Assembly (NCBI GenBank): GCA_040954595.2
Contig: CM082589.2
Span: 6,634,001 to 6,698,000, forward strand
Direction: 5' to 3'
Length of the DNA: 64,000 nt
Origin: Balanoglossus misakiensis
Lineage: Eukaryota; Hemichordata
Shown here: positions 52,311 to 64,000 of the stretch, one piece after another
How the letters are laid out: each line of letters begins with the position of its first letter
Numbering within the stretch: position 1 is the first letter of the stretch
Made by a program: the position numbers and the translations under genes
Notes under the pieces: generated by a model
Seen by the model: only the letters and a program-made list of their open reading frames with translations
Databases searched by the model: none
Told to the model about the DNA's origin: nothing

Positions 52311-53867
52311 TCTGTGTTGAGTTTTGTCATTTCTGGTGTGAGTGAGCAATGTTTGAAACATGTAATTTATACCAGTAGTGACACTCTTCTGTTAAGAACA
52401 CTATCAAGAGCACACAAAAAAATTAACTTGCAGCAAGATTTTGGCTGAACTATCACTGCTCATGAAACTAACAAGAGTTCATTCCTTTATATACCAACTG
52501 GCAAATCCTTAGTCCAGAAAAACGGAAACAATGCTCAAAGAAATTCTGGACAAATTAATTCCGTCAGCCATACATGCTGTCATTCCAGGAAATTGCCATG
52601 TTCGTAGAATTAGTCATGCAAGCAAAATTGTTACAGAATGTATTTATTTGTGGCATGAACTAGACATAGCAGTTATCAAGGTGGAGAATTCATGTTGTGC
52701 ATTCTATACAAAATATAAAGCTACATTTTGGTATGCACAAGTCAAATAACAAAATGTACGGATGAAGATTCGATGTACATACACTCGGAAAAACGCCAGT
52801 CAGGGACTCGGTTGAGAAAAAACAAAGTAATGTCAAGTTGGGGGCGCCCTCGTGCAGTGTCAGTTGTTGGATGCGCAAGTACACATGTACCGTCATAATA
52901 AATGGGGGAAAAATCCCTATACTTTTCGTGACACAAAAATATTTGAATGTATGCTAAATGAAAGAAAAATTGCAGCCTGAAAACCAATATGATGGTAAAA
53001 CCAAAATGCGGAACAATGTATGATTTCATGACTTCAATGAGAGAAAAAGCTCAAAACTACATTTTATTCGGGAAGAATCAATCTAGCTGGTATGAGAATA
53101 TCGTTGAAGAATTTTCATCAGTTTCCCGTCATTTTCATAAAGGTTGAAGTGAAGGTGGTGTGTTGTAAGTGTGAGAAAGTTTCCTAGTAGAAAGTTTTCT
53201 GTACGATTTTGTCACTGGCGTTGTTCTTTTGTCTACGAGTCAGGCAACCGCTGTCTGGAAAGCGTAGGATTCAAACAAACAAATATCCGCGGATTCAATT
53301 CGAGATTTATCTGCACTTTTCCGACAAAAATGGATCCGCTTGTTGTTTTTAGTGCTAAACTTGAATATAAGGTGTTTGATGGTCAAGATTTATAGCCATT
53401 TTATGTTCCCTTCTCGTCAGATACTATTACGAATATGAATTGGATTCTGACAGTAGCGCCCAACGTTGTAGCTATGGCGATTATTTGTTTGACTGTATAA
53501 TTAATTGATCCCATAACCCCCTAGGCGGGTGCCTCATATGCAAATAGCCAGCTAAATCACAAATCGGTCGACCATGGAGCCGAATAGGCCGTGATGGTGG
53601 TCGGCGCGTTATCAACTGACTGTCATGGTAAATTAATCAGAGAAATTATTGGCAGGGATTCATTATTACGCTGAAACTCTCGGAGGAGCTACTTCGGTGA
53701 GCCGATCGGTCGATGGGACAATATCAGCGCCGATAAAATTCGGCCAAGTGTTGCTCACTGGCTTGATCCCGGACACACGACGTGCGCGTCGTCGCTCTGA
53801 CAGCTGTGTATATACAGTTGTACACAAATCTCGTATTTTGGACCGCGGTTACGATCGACCATTCGCA
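52311..53867 (+). promoter_or_regulatory. Intergenic spacer and RGS22 promoter region
   Basis: The last 350 bases before the RGS22 ATG are richer in CpG than the spacer (GGTCGACC, GGTCGGCGCG, CGACGTGCGCGTCG) and include an octamer-like ATGCAAAT at about 53538. This fits a CpG-type promoter. The transcription start is not determinable. The upstream part (52311-53500) shows only short open frames without support. Confidence 0.4.
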
Positions 53868-56800
53868 ATGCCCGAGAAACGGTTGTCAGTCGGTGAGTCT
53901 AATATCACGCAGCTCGCTTATTTTTTTTCCTGTCACGGGTGCCAGTATTAATACAAAATCTTCACGTCGCGCCGTCTGAATACAATGTGCAATGTACCAA
54001 GCGCTAACCTGAGCGCAGACAGACATTTATTTACCTTGCGGCGAACGAAAGCACAGTCAATCATTATGGTACTAGTGACCATGGCGAATTGTTTCTCGAG
54101 ACTGAATTTCCTATTAAACAAAATTGTGTTTGGTTTCACATTGTTCATTGTGTTCAATTTCAGAACCACCTGCTGTATCGGTCGAGGACTTGGTGAGTAT
54201 TCAAAAGCCTCGGTCTCTTTTTTCTTTTTCCACTTCTCCGCTCAGTCATTTTCTATTTGTCAATGCCTGTTTATTTTTTGTATTTATTCATTGGTTTTTA
54301 AACCATTAGCAACATGTACTACAACAGAGAAAATGTTCTTGTAAAGATCCCTTTTCAAAAAGCCTACGACAGTCTACAAGAGACGGAGAGTCAATTAACC
54401 ATATATTACCGCACAAACTGGACGTAAAAACTTATGTCCCTAATTCATCAGTTACTACTCAGTCCGTGTAATTTGTGTACCATTGGGAATAATAGTGATG
54501 GCGAAAATTGATCGGCAAACCTCATAAATTTTATAATATGGTTTGATGATGACCTCCCCGGCGACCTTAACGCCACGGTGCCGTTGTATGTAAATTACAG
54601 TGAGGTGTAAATTGATCATTTTCGCACATATCGAACCTGATAATGATATGGACAGTTACATTGAAATGAGAACGGGATTTCTAGTATCAGGGGAAAATAG
54701 CAGAGCAGTGAATTACTTTTTGTTTAGAGGTTCAGATTTTGTTCTGACACATTCGCAAATGACCAGCGTTATCTTTTTTGTTGACAGTTGTTTACGAATC
54801 AAATTTTTTTTTTTCTGGTTGTTCCGCAATATGTATGAGGTCATAAGTAAAGTGTACCCACTTTAAAAACTTAAAGGTTTAAAAAATTTATCAAGATGGT
54901 CAAAATCATTTACTTTTTGTTAAAAAATCTAAATCTCTGTCATCATTTTAGCAAACTGGTAAAATCTGATTCTTCTCGTTCCAAGTGAATGATTAAAAGT
55001 TTTAATAAACATGTTCCAGTCTTGCATTGCTTTGTAAAGGGGGATTGATTCCCTCTGTCCCCTACTGCTTTGAATGTTTTGTCTCATTATAAAATTCAAC
55101 CAAATAAAAGGAGACTGGATAATATGACCTAGCAACCTACAGAATTGGAAAGATTGCGGATAAAATCTAATAATAGGTCGGATCAGACGTGGCACAGGTA
55201 CATTTTTCTGTTGTCATCAATCCAAGCAGCGAGTGATCAGAAAAGTACAAACTTTTTATAGGAAGTATTTGACTTTTAGGAATGTGGACAACAGGTCTGT
55301 CAGTTAGAATAACAATTAAGGCCAATTTATTTACTTCAGGAAATCAGTTAATAAACGCATATGAACAGCCTGATGTTGAGGTAAAATAGCAAAAAGGAGT
55401 TGATATGTTCAGAAAAGTACAAAGCTCTCAAATCTTACCTGGTGTTATTCTTTGCCAGGCTAGGGGTGCCTTGGAGGCTTTTTTTAAACTTTAAAAGAAA
55501 CATGTTGTATATTTCAACAAACTACTTTGCAATGACATCAGATCAAATGAATTACATGTACTTGTTACCATGGTTACTGCTTTTATTCTTAATGAGGATA
55601 TTGGTTGAATGGTTTGCTGTCAGGTTTAAGGCAAAAAAATTATTAAATATTGAAGAATGAAAACTGCCTCTGTAAATAATGGATTAGGGTCGTGCAATGT
55701 TGAGTGTTAGAGGGAGAGTCAGTCAGTATAAACCTGGGAAACATTATCAGTTTTTTCTTGGTATAAATTCATTTTTCCTTGCATTTGATTGTTAGGTATT
55801 TCTTTGACCATGAAAAAGAGTCATAGATTTTCTGACTGCTGTTTCAAATAGATTCTTGTGCATATATTGATTTAGCCCCTCAATAATTAACTGATGGTGT
55901 ACCCCCCCCCCCCCAAATAATGTGGCGACCCGGTCAGTCGGTATTAAAGTGCTGGTTCCTCAGAAATGAAAATATAATGCAAACATTGATCATAGTTAGA
56001 CACAATGAATTGGTTTTAAATTATTCATAATGAATCCAGTAAGGTGTCACTGGTCGTTATATCTCAAAACTTCAGTGTTATAATCATGTCAGCTGTCTTC
56101 TGGTTTAAATAACTTGATCAAGAGAGAATGGGGGAAAGGGGTGGGGGGGGGGTAACATAATGTGACATTGACTGCGACATTGACCCAATTTCTAGGACAA
56201 CCATCAAGGGTGTCTAGTGATGAAAGTTTAAATCATACGCATCAATTGTTGAATAATGCATGATGTAGAAATTTGAGAGAGAAAAAGAGTTCCCTGAAAT
56301 GATGATTAATTCATTTGACTTCAAAGCGTATTTTAACTCAAAGACTAAGTCGAATAAGGACATCAGTCATGCACGTCCAACAAAAAACCTGTTAATAGCT
56401 GTAAGCATTGAGAGCAAATATTAATCTTTGTCAAGATAAATGATGGTTGTAAATTTAAGAGCATCATAATGTCAGGGTTTAACAGAATCAGTTTATATTT
56501 CTCTGCGACAGCGGCCGGCTGGGCTGGAAAACACTTATAATTTCCAAATAAATAGACTTTATAATTATTGCAATTTATTATACCTACATTGATTTTAATT
56601 TGGAATATATTATAATTGTCAGTGATGAGGTACTGCAAATTGCTATTCAATTTTTAAATTAATTAATAAGCAGGATCACATCCATCATGTCGTTTTCTAA
56701 TTTCTACAGAAATTGTGTCTTGTTTCATGTTAAAATGCTGCGATGTCATCTAAAAAATTCTGTTGACATTTTGAAATTACTATTGCTGAAGTACACATCA

Positions 56801-59800
56801 AATTGAAATTGAGCAGTTGAAAGTTGACATGTACTCACTTCAGTTTTTTTAATGAGATCCAATCCATATTTTTTCCAAAACCTCTTGAACCTCCATCACG
56901 CCTGTGATTTTTGGTACAACCCTATCAATCATTCTTTACTTTAAGTTGGTTTGAACTTCAAGATAGGGGAGGATTATTTGAAAGAAATCAGTAAATCAAC
57001 AGGCAGCGCTCAAGCGCCGTTCTTGACCCGACTGTATCTTTGACCAAATGTACCGAGCACAATAGTATCCAAGTAATTTCCTTTCCATTCACGGAAGAAC
57101 AATGCGAACCTTGACCTTTGGCACGAGCCGATACCCGCCGTATTTCTAACCATGGTATCTATTGTAGTTACCAACGCACCAACTGGTATTGTTTTGTGGG
57201 CTGATTTATACGATTGATTTCGCGTGATTTCTCACACAATAAAGGGGGGGATATGGCGGCACTTGGAATCCGATCAATTCTTCTTTTGAAGGAACCGCTA
57301 TGTCGAAATGACGGCGTTGCCTCTGGCTTATACCCAAACAAAAAAAAGGGTGGCCGTGCATCAAGTCAAGCTTAGATTTATTAAAGTTCTGCTTTAATAA
57401 ACTTCAGAAAACTGGAGGCAATCGTGATGTGTTACCATGATCTATTAAAGCAGTACTTTATCGGTGGAAATCTCCAGAAATTACGGTCTCTCATCTCATT
57501 TCTGCCAATATAAACTGAAACTTGCTCGATGACCAGTTGTTAAAACTAAACTCAAATCACACCCTGAAAGAACGGAATTTTAAATAAAATGAATTGATCA
57601 AAACACATTAAATCCAGTTGGTTGCATTGAAAACAGACCGAACAGCCAACCTCTTGGTAGGCTGAACTTTGCAAATTACCACTACCATTCTGTTGATGGT
57701 GGTGATAATTGCCACAGAAATTTGATATACTGACTCCATGGCTGTGCACATGACGTGTACTTAATTTTCATTCCACGCTAAGACCTCAGCTAGTACACCT
57801 GAACTTTGTTTCCATGGTGATGTGCACTGAGGAATAGGAATTTCCTTTGCAATGCAATACCTTAGTGTAATGAGGAAACTCAAATCAAAGCACTCCTCTT
57901 CATGTCCATTGTGAATAGACTTTTTCTTTCTTTTCACTCTTATATATTCCAGCGTAGTAAATGATCACATTTGACACAGATTTTGCATACATGTAGGTAG
58001 GAAATACTAGTCATTTTCAGTCCAAAATGAACTTCCGTTTCGATAATATGATCCAGTTTGACATAGATAGGATATTTACGTCACTTTGAGTCTAAAATCA
58101 TCTTGCATTTGACAGGGTTGTACTGCAAAAGTACAAATATTTGGAACAACAATTTTGACAGGAAGTGTTGTAATGCTTGCAGAAAGGGTTACACGTGTGC
58201 ATACCCGGTACTGTATTAGCGCAGACAGAAACTTACAGTTTGTTGATTAATTATTTAAAGAATATTGTGACAGAATAGAGTATAGGATGTGCCATATGCG
58301 TTTGGAAAGGAAATTAATTTTGTGTTGTGCCTGTAAACTTTAATTACGAAGGCGATTTGTGCTCAAAATTACTGATACGGCATTTTAGTAGAAATCAGAT
58401 GGTGGTTTGGTAGTATAATTTTGATTCGATTGGCCTTGAAAAAATATTTAGTTTCAATCTGCAACAGGTTGTTGACATTGGACATCTCTCCTATGACATT
58501 AAATTGGCATTTGTTTCTCAAAGTGCTGTTGTCATGGGTTTTAGTATGACTGTATCGAACCATAGCAACTGAAAGCTTATATAGCCAGCTTCCAACTGTG
58601 GCTGTTGCTAAGGTTACAGGCCATTCCCCTGAGTCTGGTGCCAGAATTTCCATTACTGGGCACATTTGTGGAATACTAAAATATATCCAGTGGCCACATC
58701 TGTTCAGTGTTCTAAAATTGAAAATTGAGGTTTCTCTCTGTATGTTGTTGGTGTGTTTCACATGCAATGGATCATTTTCCAATCTAGAGTCGTAATTGCA
58801 ACTTCTTAAAATTCATGAGAGTTTTGTAAATTTATATTGTGGGGTTCACTGTCAGTGACATCAAGGAAGTTTATACATATTTTATCGAAATTCATTGTTT
58901 TTCAGTCTATTTACATGACTGTTTATTACAGGAATCATCCTGTACATGTATTGATGTCATACGTCATTCGGCTATGTAATACGACAAAATTATGCTGGTG
59001 CCCGTAATAATTACTCCAGAGTAAAATCCTAAAGAAAATTAAGGTTGTAGTTTTGCAGTGCAGCAAAAGCACTAATTATATTGCAAATCTGTCATCCTTG
59101 ATAGCAGTACTACATCCACATCTATAATTTTCTTAATGACTTTCATTAAAACGTTGTCGTCATCAAAAACTGATTTTTACGTTTTATAATGTTCCATTAG
59201 ATGCGACGCCAGCGCTACATTAGGTCATTAGGTGGCTTTTTTGTCAACGAAGCTACGCTGCTTTCATAGAAATGAGAATTCTTGACATCAACCCACAAGA
59301 GAACGCACACTGCATTACTGCACATCACGAGTCAAATTCAGAAGCCCACGTGAAGCAGTCACTCATGTCATGTCCTACTAATATCTTGGTAAATTAGTTG
59401 AAAGCACGGTCTGCAATCCGGTGCTTTTATCGTCACGGTGACCGACTCGCAGCTTTACATTTCATTTACCGGAAATCAGACTGCGGCGCAAAGTATAGCA
59501 ATTTACATATCTCAAGAAACTACAGAAAATTCAAGAAGAACCATCAATATTCTTGGCATTTTGTAAAAAAGTGCATGTCGAGAAAATCTGCAATAGGAAG
59601 GGTTAATTTAGTGGTAAAGTGTTGCATGGTTTCCATGGTAACTAACTGTAAATTCAATAGAGAAAATTGAAATTATAGATCTAGTTTATGTTGGGCTAAA
59701 AGAATTCTGATTGAGTTCAACCTCCTTGGCCAGGTCATAAACTCCACCCGCCTTTCCTCTTAGTTATTTTATTCTTCCGTGACACAATGGTTTATAGAAA

Positions 59801-62800
59801 TATTGAAGGAGGGTGAAAGCAGACATGTATTGTATGAAGTACTCCACCCTTGCCCAACGGAACATTATATTGTCAAATAAATGTACTTTCCATGAGTTAA
59901 TTTTTGATCATTTTGGCTGAAAAGTGATTTAATTTTACTACTTTCATGTAAACATATTCTTTGATTACTTTAAAATTAAATATTCCAATCTTTTATGTGA
60001 GGTTTTGTTGATCGGTTCCAAAACAAGAAAAGTGTAAGTGCAGATCAGATGACAGTAAACATCAAGTTTTGATGCAAATTGTATTAAACACCTAACACTC
60101 CTGTTTTCTTGTTTATGGGTTCAACTATACCTTTGAAAACAATGGGGTAGTGCAACATTGCAGTAGTCAAAAGGGATTAAAGTTACTTACCATACTTGCC
60201 AGATTTTAGAACTCTGTTTACAAGCCCACGGGGCTAGCTGTGAAATTTCTTAGAGTGTTTTTACTTGAAAAGGCCTTTGCATAATCAAGCCTTCGGGGAT
60301 AAGCAGTGTTCACGCTAGGATTTTTTCTTTTCTAGCCACACTCCTGGTGTGTGGCTAATTTACTCAAGAAACTTTTAGCCACAGCCAAAATTTATTAGCC
60401 ACACAAATCAAGTTGAATATTGAATATAACATGCTTGTTCTGAATAAAAAAGAAATGACACTAACATTTTAAAACTAACTTTATTTAATAACACATGACA
60501 CTGAAATTCCCCATAGTTGAGGGAATTGTTTGCAAGATACAGCAACTACTAGTTCAGCTTCATGTCATTTACATGGATACAGTCATTACTCTCAGTCATC
60601 AGAGTCTATCTCTGCTTCTTTACATGCCTGCTGCAGATTGCAAACACCCTTTGTGAACTCTGCAAGGTCTGATTCAAAACGATTAGCCATTGCTTTTTGT
60701 TCATTTTCAAGAAGTGAGCTCAGGTTTCTTCTCTCTTTTTGGTGGGTCCACATTTGGAATGATTTTTGAAAGTTAAACTCTGAAATTGGTGGTCCCTCTA
60801 TGTTAATTTTTATTAACCTACAAACAGATGATGTCCTCAACAAGTTTCTTGAGTTTGTTTTTACTAAGTTATACTGAGAGAATCCTCTTTCACAATCAAC
60901 AGATGTGCATGGACTAGTCAGGTATATGACTATTAATTTACACAGATTAGGGTATACATCACTGTCAGTCACCAAGACATTTTTATAGAAGTCTTCAAGA
61001 CTCATATCTTTGTTGGAGGCCATCAGCTGTTTGATAATTCTCCACTCTAGTTTGGTAGAATCAGGATCAATAATTGGGCCATATTCTTTTGTATCTTTAC
61101 CAAATTTGGTCACACCAAAGTGGTCAATAAGTCGTTGCAATTCATTTGTACCATAAGTTTGGAATTTCTCAGGGTCTGAAATAATATCCCCTGGTAAAAA
61201 TGATGGTTCAAAGATTCCAAATGCCACCATTAGATCAGAATCTGGAAACCTGTTTGTGATATTACAAACTACCTTATCAATAAATTGAGATGTAGTGGTT
61301 TCAAAGATGTTTCTCTCATGATCTGTGTCTTTAATTTGATGACTCAGATTCGCCATCTGCCATGGTTGGAGCGCTCGAACCAAAGAATGCCCCAAGTGTC
61401 GTCTGCTTCACTAAACGCGGGGGTTTGGTGTGATTTACATCCATTGTGGACATTCCACTGTGCCGATAGCTCATCACTATTCAAACATGTGTAAATCAAT
61501 GACCCGCATACAAACACATGCTTCAGAACTCAATTGTCTAGTGAATTGGTCAATGCAGGGATACCCCCTCTTGCACATACAGTGCGCCCTCTAGGGAACA
61601 TCACCCTATTTCTATTGTTTCTAACGCTATCTTGAAACGATCGCCTATTTTACAGGGGGAAATGTTTAATCGCCACCGTGGCGAATCGTTTTGTGAAAAT
61701 TTTCGCCACATCCAAGTTTTTATCGCATTTTGCGAGTGTGGCGAGCGTTAGCGTGAACACTGGATAAGTTTAACATGGCTGTGAATTATTTTTGTGAGGC
61801 TTTGCCAAGTGCGTTTATAAATGGATTGATGGAATTGAGTCAACTTGCGCCGTGTGTATATTTCAGCTTTTGCCAAGGGACGGAGAAGGGCTTCTCAAGA
61901 ATGTGGTGTTGGATTTTTAGAACAAGCAAAAGAATGAATCATTAATAACCCTTTTCAGGCCTGGGTTCCTGGTAACATAACTAAATTTAACTCAAGGAGT
62001 TTTAGGCCTAGAGGTTTAGCTGGTCCTCTACAGAGGGGAACGGATGTGAACAGATAGAACCTAATGCATGCTTAATGGAAACATGTAAAACCATCTTTGA
62101 ATTTTGAGTTCTCTTGTCTGATCCCTATTTTTTTTTTTCTGTTTTGTTTATAAAGTTCAGTTACTGTAAAATTTCAACGATACTTTTCATTCTTGTTATT
62201 TCCAGGAGGACTTCTTGGCCACAGATGACCTGTTTGTGGAATACTTCAACTATTTTTTATCTCTTCCGGTAAGTTTTGATTCCAGGTGTTCACCTGTGCA
62301 ATCACTCCACAGTCACATAAGTCAGATTTGCTATCACCAGACATTAGACATCTCTGGTCGTCTGTCTCAGTTGTATCGAATTGATTTTCGTAGACTGACT
62401 TGTGCGACCAGCATTTGCACACAATGGATTTTGTACGTGCCAAATCTGGCGGAAAATTCCCTGGGGAGACTGATAGACTTGACTGAGGCAATAGCACACA
62501 AAGACCATTGTTCAGCAAACATCAAACAAAGACTGGTGGCCTCTGAATTAAAGATGAATGTTTACTGTTCAGTTTACCCTTTCACCACCATGGTTAAGTC
62601 CAATTTCTATTGTTTGGCGATGTTGGGCTTCCATTATTTACAGGGAAATTGGTGGTGAGAGGGTTAAGATGAATTTCAATGATTGAGTGCTTGAACAACT
62701 ATTTGTTGGGATCTCACATTTACTTTCACATTCTTCATAATAAGATCAAAACTATGAACGCAGTTTCAAGGGAAAACTTGAATTTCTGTGAAGACCAAAC

Positions 62801-63478
62801 ATTAAAAAGCAAATACCAATGTTTTCATCTGAGCTGAGATTGCAAGTGGTCGATTGACATGTACTGATGTGGGCGAGGTTTGAAATTTGATGTTTTTGTT
62901 AATTTAAACATTCTTGTAAATTCATCCATCCATCCATTCATTCATTCATTCATTCATCCATCCATCCATTCATTCATTCATTCATTCATTCATTCATTCA
63001 TTCATTCATTTAATTATTCATTCATTCATTCACTCATTCATTCACTCATTCATTCATTTATTCATTCATTCACTCATTCATTCATTCATTCATTCTTTCA
63101 CTCACTCATTCATTCATTCATTCATTCATACACTCACTCACTCACTCACTCACTCACTCACTCACTCACTCACTCACTCACTCACTCACTCACTCACTTA
63201 CTCATCAACTCTTCCATGCATTCCGATTCCGTCTACAGACATTCCCGGAACCACTGGCGTTCAACAAAGAGCGGGGAGGGTTCGAGGTCGTCAGCGAGGC
63301 CAAGAAGGAAATCACCAGCAAGATCCGCACCTTGCTCCAACAGCAGAAGAAATCAAGTCCAATTTACAAAGCGGCAACCGCGATCGCCTTTGCCAAGAAA
63401 ACGCCGATATTCGACATCCACGCTTTTGAAAAACCAACTCAAGAAACAAGTGAGATCAAGACAAGTTTCACCGTCCAG
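53868..63478 (+). CDS. RGS22: RGS22 (regulator of G-protein signaling 22), first four coding exons, 3' end outside the window
   Basis: Exons 53868-53892, 54164-54192, 62206-62268 and 63239-63478 join in phase into 119 codons, ending at the donor CAG|GTTGGT. The joined product begins MPEKRLSVEPP, continues with EDFLATDDLFVEYFNYFLSLP and then TFPEPLAFNKERGGFEV. Human RGS22 has the same opening MPEKRL, an LATDD motif and YFNEFLSLP followed by the same type of segment. In mammals RGS22 is a large testis protein with several RGS domains that binds G-alpha subunits; none of those domains lies in this N-terminal part. Exons 1 and 2 are very small (25 and 29 bases), as in vertebrates. Intron 2 spans 8.0 kb and carries a hAT transposon. 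The gene continues beyond base 64000. Confidence 0.9.
60304..61762 (-). mobile_element. Internally deleted hAT-family DNA transposon with intact ends
   Basis: The ends are perfect 14-base inverted repeats, CAGTGTTCACGCTA at the left and its complement at the right, with the CAG/CTG tips typical of hAT elements. A six-base direct repeat GATAAG flanks it on both sides (60298-60303 and 61763-61768). Subterminal repeats of the type AGCCACA (left end, at least four) and CGCCAC (right end) resemble transposase binding sites. Inside, on the minus strand, is only the C-terminal part of a transposase. At 1459 bp it is too short to be autonomous. Confidence 0.85.
60592..61395 (-). pseudogene. hAT transposase C-terminal fragment
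   Basis: The open frame of 267 codons keeps the hAT dimerisation region: SPCTSVDCERGFSQYN followed by RLIKINIEG, as in hAT-derived proteins of the ZNF862/ZMYM type. A full hAT transposase has about 600 residues or more with a BED zinc finger and a DDE catalytic core. The N-terminal zinc finger and the first catalytic acidic residues are absent, and only 367 bases remain between the open frame and the right terminal repeat. The frame has no internal stop, so the insertion is either young or under some constraint. A lone start at Met 1 would be within the element. Confidence 0.75.
62577..62663. mobile_element. TTAA-flanked MITE (CCCTTTCACC family)
   Basis: CCCTTTCACCACCATGG at the left and GGTGGTGAGAGGG|TTAA at the right; the left target has changed to TTAC. 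It lies in RGS22 intron 3. Confidence 0.65.
62921..63205 (+). repeat. TTCA/CTCA tetranucleotide microsatellite
   Basis: A TTCA-rich block with TCCA units passes into a pure CTCA block. It ends about 33 bases before the acceptor of RGS22 exon 4. Confidence 0.9.
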
Positions 63479-64000
63479 GTTGGTATTTTACACTGTTTAA
63501 TGTTAGATCCCAGATCATTGTTCGTTGAACTAAATAAAATTAAAATTGGCTTAATTTTTTTGTCAGACTATTCTCTGTATCTTGTCTATCCAACGCAGTA
63601 ACTTTGGTCCACACTTCAGGGTAACAGTATGGCCATAATTGTTTTCCAACCAATCATTATGGTCACTATTTTGTTTACATAAAGTCAACTTATCACCTCT
63701 TAAAATCAACCTAGAAAGATATCAACCTTTCTGTCTCTAATTAAAATTCTGGTTGATTTTTCTTTTGCCATATTTCAGATGAAAAATTGATGTTTTGATG
63801 TAATATTGATTTCACCTGTGTATTTTAAAATAACGGTATTTTTCATGAAAGAAACTCCAGAAACAAACAGAAATGCAGAAAATGTTATTTTGCACCAAAA
63901 ATGTCCACTTTTTGACCCAAACCTGTCAAAACATCCTGTGATTACCAAATTGCTGAGACCACTGTGGCCCACCGCTTTTTGAATATCTGACCAGTGGACT

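Larger units (their letters stand above)
54193..62205 (+). other. RGS22 intron 2 (8.0 kb)
   Basis: It contains the hAT element at 60304-61762 and two RFX X-box-like palindromes: GTTACCATGGTTAC at 55564-55577 and GTTTCCATGGTAAC at 59629-59642. A C-run (55902-55914) and a G-run (56141-56151) are also present. No exon between RGS22 exons 2 and 3 was recognised, and phase 0 at both junctions needs none. Confidence 0.6.

Noticed and set aside
62880-63500. A 206-codon plus-strand open frame of IHSF and THSL repeats
   Set aside because: It translates the TTCA/CTCA array and then runs through RGS22 exon 4 in the wrong frame.

Overview
The window is nuclear DNA of an animal. Its genes are split into many short exons with GT-AG introns, the sequence between them is AT-rich, and it is full of short inverted-repeat transposons and microsatellites. 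Four protein genes are recognised, all by similarity of the spliced exons to vertebrate proteins recalled from general knowledge. Long introns, the compact first exons of two cilium-associated genes and the type of dispersed repeats fit an invertebrate deuterostome (hemichordate, echinoderm or amphioxus) or a lophotrochozoan. I cannot name the species.

Layout. (1) Bases 40-19079, minus strand: the 5' eleven coding exons of an ERICH3 (glutamate-rich protein 3, C1orf173) orthologue. The tiny first exon lies at 19060-19079, an 8.3-kb intron follows, and the gene runs off the left edge inside a run of acidic exons. (2) 19998-25276, minus strand: a complete STT3A gene, the catalytic subunit of oligosaccharyltransferase, in 12 coding exons that join into 710 codons without a frame break. 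(3) 25277-26440: a head-to-head promoter interval. (4) 29085-48749, plus strand: a complete SLC12A8 (CCC9) gene in 10 coding exons, 686 codons, with a 12.1-kb first coding intron and a 3' UTR that probably ends near 52300. (5) 53868-63478 and onward, plus strand: the first four coding exons of RGS22, which runs off the right edge.

The genes do not form a single pathway. STT3A is an ER housekeeping enzyme and SLC12A8 is a membrane transporter. ERICH3 and RGS22 are associated with ciliated or sperm cells in vertebrates, and both contain RFX X-box-like palindromes in their introns here.

The introns carry most of the unusual structure. There are at least nine short elements with TTAA ends and CCCTTTCACC-like termini, two 179-bp TA-flanked elements that I read as identical although 28 kb apart, three TTTTCGCG-type elements, a long fold-back element, and a pair of elements with 9-10-bp target duplications flanking one exon. 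An internally deleted hAT transposon with intact ends sits in RGS22 intron 2. I see no rRNA, tRNA, CRISPR array or prokaryotic feature. No wholly new system stands out. The best leads are the modular acidic exon array with an alternative stop in ERICH3, an unassigned coding-like exon in ERICH3 intron 1, and the MITE families.
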